Shown in pieces: positions 1-4,670 of a DNA stretch of 7,825 nucleotides. A program made the translations under genes and the position numbers. The notes below the pieces were generated by a model. It had not been told where the DNA came from, did not search any database, and saw nothing but the letters and a program-made list of their open reading frames with translations. The DNA comes from JAENZQ01 sp964553505 (GTDB taxonomy: Bacteria; Bacillota; Clostridia; Peptostreptococcales; JAAYPU01). Location of the stretch: NCBI GenBank assembly GCA_964553505.1, contig CAZKKX010000116.1, forward strand, positions 1 to 7,825, given 5' to 3'. How positions within the stretch are numbered: position 1 is the first letter of the stretch; each line of letters starts with the position of its first letter.

Positions 1-840
1 GATATTTTCACTTAAATATTTCTGACTTTCAATAACCAGCGTCCTGTCTAATTCAGGAGCATTCTCCAACAGTATTTCCGCAGCAGCTTCAGGGTTCTCA
101 ATTGAATATTCATATCCTTTTGTCGTTGCTCTCATAAAAGCTCTGACTATATCGGGGTTTTCATTAATGTTTTTCTCATTTGTAATTATTACAGGTGTAT
201 AATAATCAAGTGCTTCATTTTCTTGTCCCAGATCGATATAATTTAACTCTATCCCTCTAATGCGTGCTTCTATCCCTGTCCATCCCTCAAAAATCCATGC
301 AAAATCAATATCTTTCTCACTGGCAGCAAAAAAGTCCATATCGCCGCTGGTAATAATCTCTACTTTTTCCACTTCTGCATCATATTTATTCATCAAAGCT
401 TTTAATGTCGCTTTTTCAACAGGAGAACCCCAGCCTCCATATCTCTTTCCTTCAAAATCCTCAGGTGATGCGATTCCTTTTTCCTTCACAGATGCAAAAC
501 CTGAAGTATTATGCTGTATAACAGTTGCAACAGATACGATGGGCATATCTTCTAATCTTGCAAAAGTAACACTTTCCTGGTAGCCGACACCAAACTGAGC
601 CTGATCTGCAGCGACTACCGTCTCCGCCGTTCCTTCAGGCGGTTGTATGATTTCAACGTTCAGCCCTTCTTCTTCATAGTATCCTTGATGAATTGCTGCA
701 TAAAGACCTGTGTGATTTGTATTCGGCGTCCAATCTAATGATACCGTAATTTTTTCTTCTGATGCCGCACATCCTCCTGAAAACAATAATGCAATGAATA
801 AAAAAGGTATTATGTAATTACTCAATTTATTTAACATCAT
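1..840 (-). CDS. thiY: ABC transporter substrate-binding lipoprotein, ThiY/NMT1 family (3' end outside window)
   Basis: This is the first 280 codons of a periplasmic-type binding protein; the frame is still open at base 1. It starts with a short hydrophobic signal (about residues 9-22) followed by SGGC, a slightly non-canonical lipobox with Cys24 as the likely lipidated residue, so the protein should be tethered outside the membrane. The mature part begins with a segment containing DWTPNTNHTGLYAA (residues 36-49), the hallmark of the NMT1/THI5-like family that includes ThiY, the binding protein for formylaminopyrimidine, a thiamine breakdown product. Two ATG codons are adjacent (840 and 837); the second is 8 nt from AGGAG (846-850), the first 5 nt, so either could be used. 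It lies 2 nt after the permease gene and is co-transcribed with it behind a TPP riboswitch. The family and thiamine link are firm; the exact ligand (formylaminopyrimidine, hydroxymethylpyrimidine or thiamine) is inferred. Confidence 0.88.
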   Translation of the reverse strand, partial: MMLNKLSNYIIPFLFIALLFSGGCAASEEKITVSLDWTPNTNHTGLYAAIHQGYYEEEGLNVEIIQPPEGTAETVVAADQAQFGVGYQESVTFARLEDMPIVSVATVIQHNTSGFASVKEKGIASPEDFEGKRYGGWGSPVEKATLKALMNKYDAEVEKVEIITSGDMDFFAASEKDIDFAWIFEGWTGIEARIRGIELNYIDLGQENEALDYYTPVIITNEKNINENPDIVRAFMRATTKGYEYSIENPEAAAEILLENAPELDRTLVIESQKYLSENI

Positions 841-842
841 AG

Positions 843-1613
843 TCACTCCTTACTATTTAATATTGTCCAAGGCATTAACTTCTTTTCCAGCCATTCTATA
901 AGTTTAAAAAGCCCAATACTTAATACAACAATAATAAGAATATCTGCAAATAAAGCTTCTGTACGAAATGAGCTCATAGCTCTTGTCATGTATATACCCA
1001 AACCGCTTTTGGCACCAATCCACTCAGATATAACCGCACCCATGATACTGTAAGTTGCAGCAATTTTAATGCCTGAAAAAAACGCAGGCATAACAGCAGG
1101 TAATTCGACTTTAAAAAATATCTGCCAAGAATTTGCCTTCATTACTTTCATCAAGTTAATAAGATCTTTGTCCACTAAAGCCAGTCCCTCTGTTACATTG
1201 ACCGCAATAGGAAAAAAACAAACGAGAACCACTATAACAATTTTAGGGCATATCCCAAAGCCCATCCAAATCATGAAAAGGGGTGCAATGGCGATAATGG
1301 GTACAGTCTGAGAAATCACCAATATGGGATAAAAAATATTTTTAACAATTTTAAACTTGTTCATAACAGCAGAGATAAACACACCGGTGATAATGGCAAC
1401 AATAAAGCCGCTGAGAGCTTCAAATAGTGTTGTTTGGGTATGTATCCACAGAACCTGACGCGATTCAATCAAAGCTTTTATAATTACAGACGGCGCCGGT
1501 AATATGTATTTAGGCAATGAAATAATATTAATCACAACTTCCCATATAAAAATTGTGAGAATCATAAAAACAAGCGAACTAACATTACTTTCTGTATTTT
1601 GCAACTTTCTCAT
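843..1613 (-). CDS. thiX: ABC transporter permease, ThiX/SsuC-type, thiamine-precursor uptake
   Basis: This is a complete 256-residue inner-membrane permease of the binding-protein-dependent type, the usual length for the ThiX/TauC/SsuC group. Hydrophobic segments lie near residues 12-32, 64-84, 95-117, 122-141, 184-197 and 222-238. The cytoplasmic EAA-like loop that docks on the ATPase is visible at about residues 154-186 (LMKVMKANSW, then VELPAVMPAF and GIKIA). The downstream EWIGAKSGLG (197-206) is also typical. The ATG at 1611-1613 lies inside the preceding gene, giving a 29-nt overlap that suggests translational coupling. A GGAAGG at 1625-1630 (11 nt away) is a modest ribosome binding site. 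The thiamine assignment comes from its neighbours and the riboswitch, because this permease family alone does not reveal the substrate. Confidence 0.9.
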   Translation of the reverse strand: MRKLQNTESNVSSLVFMILTIFIWEVVINIISLPKYILPAPSVIIKALIESRQVLWIHTQTTLFEALSGFIVAIITGVFISAVMNKFKIVKNIFYPILVISQTVPIIAIAPLFMIWMGFGICPKIVIVVLVCFFPIAVNVTEGLALVDKDLINLMKVMKANSWQIFFKVELPAVMPAFFSGIKIAATYSIMGAVISEWIGAKSGLGIYMTRAMSSFRTEALFADILIIVVLSIGLFKLIEWLEKKLMPWTILNSKE

Positions 1614-1869
1614 CTATTGTCACGCCTTCCGGTTTATAATCTATTTTTACAATAGATACCACTCGTTTCGCACCCTCAGTCACGCATATCTCTTGCGCTG
1701 TCTTTACAATTTCTAACAACTTATCCAATTCTCCTTCCATAGTTGTCTCCATTGGACCCACCTCATATCTGACACCGCTTTCATCAATAAGATTTATAAC
1801 TTTGTCAACTACAGAATATATTTGGGTTTCTTGCACTACCGGTAGCACCTGTAAACTTACATGAACCAT
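1585..1869 (-). CDS. thiamine-binding protein, MTH1187/YkoF-like family
   Basis: This is a 94-residue soluble protein with no signal peptide or membrane segment. It begins with a beta strand (VHVSLQVLPV) and carries the family's conserved GPMETTMEGE (residues 38-47), followed by a long helix and a second strand (RVVSIVKIDY). This pattern and length match the MTH1187/YkoF ferredoxin-like-fold family, whose studied members bind thiamine or related molecules. It is the first gene after the TPP riboswitch and overlaps the permease by 29 nt, so it is probably a cytoplasmic ligand-binding accessory of the uptake system. The precise role of this family in such operons is not settled. The start is well supported: AAAGGAG (1877-1883) sits 7 nt before the ATG. 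Confidence 0.85.
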   Translation of the reverse strand: MVHVSLQVLPVVQETQIYSVVDKVINLIDESGVRYEVGPMETTMEGELDKLLEIVKTAQEICVTEGAKRVVSIVKIDYKPEGVTIDEKVAKYRK

Positions 1870-1939
1870 TTTTTCACTCCTTTACTATTAAAATTTTTAT
1901 ATGCCAATAACTTCGGAAGCCCGTATAAATCGTTATAAT

Positions 1940-1969
1940 AAAAAAAGCTGCTGCTCAGATAGGCAACAG
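1940..1969 (-). terminator. intrinsic terminator of the TPP riboswitch expression platform
   Basis: On the minus strand CUGUUGC (1969-1963) pairs with GCAGCAG (1954-1948) across an 8-nt loop, with one G-U pair. A C and seven U residues follow (1946-1940). It lies between the aptamer and the first gene of the operon, so it should end transcription when TPP is bound. A short complementarity between UAGG at the aptamer's 3' edge and CCUA in the terminator loop region could form part of an antiterminator. That pairing is weak, and I did not resolve the full alternative fold. Confidence 0.85.
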
Positions 1970-1981
1970 TTTCATAACAGA

Positions 1982-2066
1982 TTTTCCTACGCTGGCATTA
2001 TCCAGATCAGGTTCTTTCGGTCGGAATTCAATTATTCCCTCTCAGCCGAAAACATCAGCTCCCATT
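1982..2066 (-). ncRNA. TPP riboswitch (THI element) aptamer
   Basis: Reading the minus strand, the conserved TPP aptamer blocks occur in order: GGGAGCUG, CGGCUGAGAG, GACCGAAAGAACCUGAUCUG, then GGAUAAUGCCAGCGUAGG. P2 is AGCUG with CGGCU. P3 is a GGAAU/AUUCC hairpin. The P5 region is CUGG/CCAG around AUAAUG. The CUGAGA and CCUGAUCUGGAUAAU segments are the pyrimidine-sensing and pyrophosphate-sensing sides of the known fold. The closing P1 helix looks AU-rich and weak. With the terminator just downstream, binding of thiamine pyrophosphate should switch the thiamine-uptake operon off. Confidence 0.97.
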
Positions 2067-2087
2067 TATTATTGTATTGTAATTATT

Positions 2088-2115
2088 ATTATATATTATG
2101 CAACCAATAAATCAA
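2088..2115 (-). promoter_or_regulatory. sigma-A-like promoter of the thiamine-uptake operon
   Basis: On the minus strand TTGATT (2115-2110) is followed after 16 nt by TATAAT (2093-2088). Transcription would start near 2081, about 18 nt before the aptamer core, which suits a riboswitch leader. It lies just after the histidine kinase stop codon, and I see no terminator between them, so kinase transcripts may also read into the riboswitch. Confidence 0.75.
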
Positions 2116-2137
2116 GCCCTATAAGAATTTAAAATTG

Positions 2138-3502
2138 CTACTTGATATTTGAGAATTCAATGGTGGATTTTTCCTTGTTGTGCTCATATGTATACCCTTC
2201 TTCTTTATCATCCTCGGAAAGAAACCTGGTGGGAATTTCTATTACAAATTCGCTTCCTTCACCTTCTTTACTATTGATTTTAAGTTTTCCTCCATGCAAA
2301 TCCACAATGGTTTTTACTATAAACAAACCAATGCCGCTTCCTTCATTATTTCTTTTAAAAGAAGGGTCCACTTGCCGAAAAATTTTAAATATCTCATTTG
2401 ACATTTCAGATGGTATACCAATACCCGAATCCTTTACAGATATAAGAATACAATCATCTTTTTCACATATACGCACTTGAATAATTCCGTTGACTTTTGT
2501 ATATTTTATTGCATTTGACAGAAGATTTAGTATAATTCTTTCAATTTTTTCCGCATCACAAGCCACTATTTTTTCCTCAATTTCCGTATCAAAAATTAGT
2601 CTTATTCCTTTTGCTTTTGCGTATTCCACAGTAGAAAGCGTTGTTTCTTCAACAATAGCAACGATATTTTGGTTTCTTATGTTTAAGTCGAAAAATCCGG
2701 ATTCAATTTTTGCAATATCAATCAGATTATTGATTAATTTTAATAAACGGTAACAATTCTGTTTCATAATCTTATTGTATCTGAGAAGTGCTTCATTTCC
2801 GGCATTCAAATCGTTCAACAATTGTATCGAACTTAGAATAATATTAAGCGGCGTCTTAAACTCATGAGTCACATTGGCAAAAAACTCATTCCGTTTTCGA
2901 TCATGCTTTATCATCTCAATCAATTTTTTTTCACTTTCAATTAACCGATTCTCAAGGTGAATATTTCTTTTCTCTTTATAAATATCCTCCATCATTATTG
3001 CTGCATACTTTTTTTTGTTCACTTCAAAACACGAAGCATGAATTCTTGCCCATTGATTTACGATATTATTTTTAACAATAAAATAAGAATTGATTTCTAT
3101 GCCTGATAAAGGTTTTCTGTTACTAAACACAGATTCAATTGTGCTCTTTAACGGACAAATACTGCAAGCCTTACTCTCTCCACAACCTTTACTGCTACTA
3201 TTATAGCAACCTAAGCCTTCTCCTGCCTTTTTCCCCACAAAATCTTCTTTGCTTTTTTCTGTTTTTTCTTTTAGTACTTGATTCACATCAATAATAATCT
3301 TATCTTCATCTACTATCAGGATTCCTATGGGAATGGTTTCAAAGAAACTTTTTAAACCATTCATTTGATTTTCTAATGTGTTTATAGTATTAAAATAGTC
3401 AGTAAATTTTTCATTCCTGTTATAGCTTGTACATTTATTCTCTCCCTTTAATATTTTTCCACTTTCATTAGTTTCTTTTGATGAATTCTGCAAAACCCCC
3501 AT
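2138..3502 (-). CDS. soluble orphan sensor histidine kinase with a cysteine-bearing PAS-like domain
   Basis: This 454-residue protein has no membrane segment, so it should be cytoplasmic. The N-terminal 40 residues are polar. A PAS-like sensor follows at about 48-172 (SFFETIPIGILIVDEDKIII onward), containing Cys99, Cys107, Cys113 and Cys116 in the pattern GLGCY...GCG...CSICPLK. A signalling helix (176-206) leads to the phospho-acceptor region with His213 in THEFKTPLN. The ATPase domain has all its boxes: N (NLLSNAIKYT, Asn330), G1 (DSGIGIP, 358-364), F (IFKIFRQVD) and G2 (GSGIGL, 388-393), so it should be active. No response regulator is adjacent. In clostridia, orphan kinases can phosphorylate Spo0A; with a spore gene nearby this is possible but unproven. 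The cysteines could bind a metal, a cluster or sense redox state. The start follows a GGGGG-rich binding site (3511-3515) at 8 nt. Confidence 0.93.
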   Translation of the reverse strand: MGVLQNSSKETNESGKILKGENKCTSYNRNEKFTDYFNTINTLENQMNGLKSFFETIPIGILIVDEDKIIIDVNQVLKEKTEKSKEDFVGKKAGEGLGCYNSSSKGCGESKACSICPLKSTIESVFSNRKPLSGIEINSYFIVKNNIVNQWARIHASCFEVNKKKYAAIMMEDIYKEKRNIHLENRLIESEKKLIEMIKHDRKRNEFFANVTHEFKTPLNIILSSIQLLNDLNAGNEALLRYNKIMKQNCYRLLKLINNLIDIAKIESGFFDLNIRNQNIVAIVEETTLSTVEYAKAKGIRLIFDTEIEEKIVACDAEKIERIILNLLSNAIKYTKVNGIIQVRICEKDDCILISVKDSGIGIPSEMSNEIFKIFRQVDPSFKRNNEGSGIGLFIVKTIVDLHGGKLKINSKEGEGSEFVIEIPTRFLSEDDKEEGYTYEHNKEKSTIEFSNIK

Positions 3503-3535
3503 GTCAAAGTCCCCCTTTGATTATATTACTTTGAC
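3503..3535 (-). promoter_or_regulatory. competing hairpins around the kinase ribosome binding site
   Basis: On the minus strand the leader holds two copies of UCAAAG (3534-3529 and 3520-3515) and one CUUUGA (3509-3504) next to the start codon. The distal copy, as GUCAAAG with CUUUGAC, forms a 7-bp stem with a 19-nt loop that displays the ribosome binding site. The proximal copy forms a 6-bp stem with a GGGGA loop that covers part of it. The pairings are visible in the sequence; a regulatory role is inference. Confidence 0.45.
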
Positions 3536-3578
3536 TAATTACACAGAAAAAATTCCAAATTATTACTTAAATCGCTTT

Positions 3579-3607
3579 ATTATAACACGAATCGACATTG
3601 TAAACAA
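3579..3607 (-). promoter_or_regulatory. sigma-A-like promoter of the histidine kinase
   Basis: On the minus strand TTGTTT (3607-3602) is followed after 17 nt by a perfect TATAAT (3584-3579), giving a leader of about 70 nt before the kinase ATG. The -35 box lies inside overlapping palindromes (3596-3615), so a DNA-binding regulator could compete with RNA polymerase here. Confidence 0.65.
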
Positions 3608-3640
3608 TGATTGTTGAAAAGTCTACATTCAAGCAACAAT
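3596..3640. repeat. cluster of ATTGT/ACAAT palindromes, putative operator
   Basis: CATTGT-AA-ACAATG (3596-3609) overlaps the perfect 13-bp palindrome AACAAT-G-ATTGTT (3603-3615). ATTGTTG (3610-3616) then pairs with CAACAAT (3634-3640) across 17 nt. The cluster covers and lies just upstream of the kinase -35 box, the usual place for a repressor or activator site. No regulator is identified, and AT-rich DNA gives some such symmetry by chance. Confidence 0.4.
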
Positions 3641-3675
3641 ATGCAGGCTTTGAAAAACGAGACAAGTTCTATCCT

Positions 3676-4116
3676 TTAAGTTCTAAGATCCCAAAACGCT
3701 GCTTCTTTCCTGCTGTCTAAGTGAAAATGTCTATCATAGAAGCCGACACCGCCGCCTAACCCATCCTCTTTGCACAATGCCATCCATTTTACTTTTACAT
3801 TATTCAAGAATTGATCCTGCCTATTTTTTGAATAGGCGGAAAACTCTTTCATGGGTAAGGCAATATCAGCCGCAATACCGGTCAAATGCTTACTCTTAGG
3901 TGCGCCCCCTATGGCTTTATTATAGCTTATTGTCCGGTACCCGCTGTTTACTATCATTACCCGATTATACCAAACCCTGATTTTTTCTAAACGCTGAATA
4001 TGATCTATTACTTTATCATTCAAAAGCACTTCTCCATTAGTAGGACATTTGAATTCATATATATTAAAATGAGGTGCTATTTGCCCGTCATATACTTCAA
4101 TATTCAGTTTACTCAT
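3676..4116 (-). CDS. M15-type zinc peptidase (D-Ala-D-Ala carboxypeptidase/endolysin-like)
   Basis: This 146-residue single-domain protein resembles the peptidase M15 fold used for cutting peptidoglycan stem peptides. The likely zinc ligands are visible: His77 and Asp84 in SKHLTGIAAD, and His132 in HFHLD. NSGYRT (57-62) is the typical substrate-side motif, and the N-terminal NIYEFKCP segment is usual for the phage and bacterial M15_3 group. There is no signal peptide or cell-wall-binding domain, so it would stay in the cytoplasm unless released by lysis or a holin. It stands alone, divergent from sspH, with no phage genes beside it. It could be a domesticated phage lysin or a mother-cell or forespore enzyme for cortex or wall turnover. 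The start is firm: AGGAGGAAT lies about 5 nt before the ATG. I saw no clear terminator after it. Confidence 0.85.
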   Translation of the reverse strand: MSKLNIEVYDGQIAPHFNIYEFKCPTNGEVLLNDKVIDHIQRLEKIRVWYNRVMIVNSGYRTISYNKAIGGAPKSKHLTGIAADIALPMKEFSAYSKNRQDQFLNNVKVKWMALCKEDGLGGGVGFYDRHFHLDSRKEAAFWDLRT

Positions 4117-4165
4117 TTTGATTCCTCCTGAATAATCTACTCAATTTATAGTATTCAATCATAAG

Positions 4166-4195
4166 TCATAAAGTTAAACAAAGCGGTACATACTA
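4166..4195 (+). promoter_or_regulatory. candidate forespore (sigma-G/sigma-F) promoter of sspH
   Basis: TCATA (4166-4170) is followed after 18 nt by CATACTA (4189-4195). The latter matches the forespore -10 consensus of Bacillus-type sigma-G/F, and the former matches the -35 element at four of five positions. This fits a spore-core protein gene. It predicts expression late in the forespore only. Confidence 0.65.
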
Positions 4196-4225
4196 TTAAA
4201 TAAATATTTGACCAGGAGGTAGCAA

Positions 4226-4396
4226 ATGAACATAGAAAGGGCTAAAGAAATTATCAATTCAAAAGATATGATTCAGATATGGCATGGCAGTTCCGAAGTC
4301 TGGTTGGAAAATGTAGAAGGCAACTATGCAGAAGTAAAGGACCTGTCCTCCAACAAAATCAAAAGAGTTCCGGTTAATGAATTAAACGAAGTATAA
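4226..4396 (+). CDS. sspH: small acid-soluble spore protein, H type
   Basis: This 56-residue protein (MNIERAKEII...VPVNELNEV) matches the H-type SASP family in length and pattern: RAKEI near the start, an S-x-x-x-I-x-I stretch, a VWLENV centre (25-30) and a C-terminal VPVNEL. Proteins of this type are packed into the spore core; their exact role is less clear than that of the alpha/beta DNA-protecting SASPs. An ideal AGGAGGT (4214-4220) precedes the ATG by 5 nt, and a forespore-type promoter lies upstream. It is monocistronic, divergent from the M15 peptidase, and its stop codon is embedded in the terminator stem. It is strong evidence that the host makes endospores. Confidence 0.9.
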   Translation: MNIERAKEIINSKDMIQIWHGSSEVWLENVEGNYAEVKDLSSNKIKRVPVNELNEV

Positions 4397-4421
4397 GGTT
4401 TTGCTTTCCGCAAAACCTTAT
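4393..4421 (+). terminator. 12-bp perfect hairpin at the sspH stop codon
   Basis: ATAAGGTTTTGC (4393-4404) is perfectly complementary to GCAAAACCTTAT (4410-4421) with a TTTCC loop. It includes the TAA stop of sspH. There is no clean U tract after it, so it may work mainly as a 3'-end stabiliser. A second, weaker hairpin with a U run follows at 4471-4500. Confidence 0.7.
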
Positions 4422-4470
4422 TAAAACTCTCTTTTATTATAAAACTTTATTGAGAGCAGGGCGAATCCCA

Positions 4471-4500
4471 AGATTATCAACACTTTTTTAATCTCTTTTT
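4471..4500 (+). terminator. possible second terminator downstream of sspH
   Basis: AGATTA (4471-4476) pairs with TAATCT (4489-4494) over a 12-nt loop and is followed by CTTTTT. The stem is short and AT-rich, so this is a weak candidate that could back up the hairpin at 4393-4421. Confidence 0.35.
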
Positions 4501-4670
4501 ATTTCTGGGTATATGTTTTAGCAATAAATTATTATATAATGTTTTATAGATGTAATAATGATTAAAGGCTTTTAAAATGTTATGCTCAAATTATTACATA
4601 TACTGTTCAGACATACATGCTTCATTATTCTAATGTAAATTAAACAGCAAAATGTAAAAGGAGGATTCAT
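4501..4670 (+). promoter_or_regulatory. AT-rich leader region of the SLH protein gene
   Basis: No gene is visible here. TATAAT at 4535-4540 and TATACT at 4599-4604 are possible -10 boxes, but neither has a convincing -35 partner. The ribosome binding site AAAGGAGG (4657-4664) lies 6 nt before the ATG and fixes the start of the SLH protein. Confidence 0.3.

Noticed and set aside
260..583. 107-codon plus-strand open frame opposite the binding protein
   Set aside because: It is antisense to a clear ThiY-like gene, has low-complexity composition and no ribosome binding site.
2142..2753. Several plus-strand open frames opposite the histidine kinase
   Set aside because: They mirror the kinase's conserved ATPase region on the other strand and lack start signals or recognisable families.
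2138..3502. Two-component operon with a partner regulator
   Set aside because: No response regulator or receiver domain is encoded anywhere in the window; the kinase is an orphan here.
3676..4116. Prophage lysis cassette
   Set aside because: No holin, tail or integrase genes flank the peptidase, and its neighbours are ordinary chromosomal genes.
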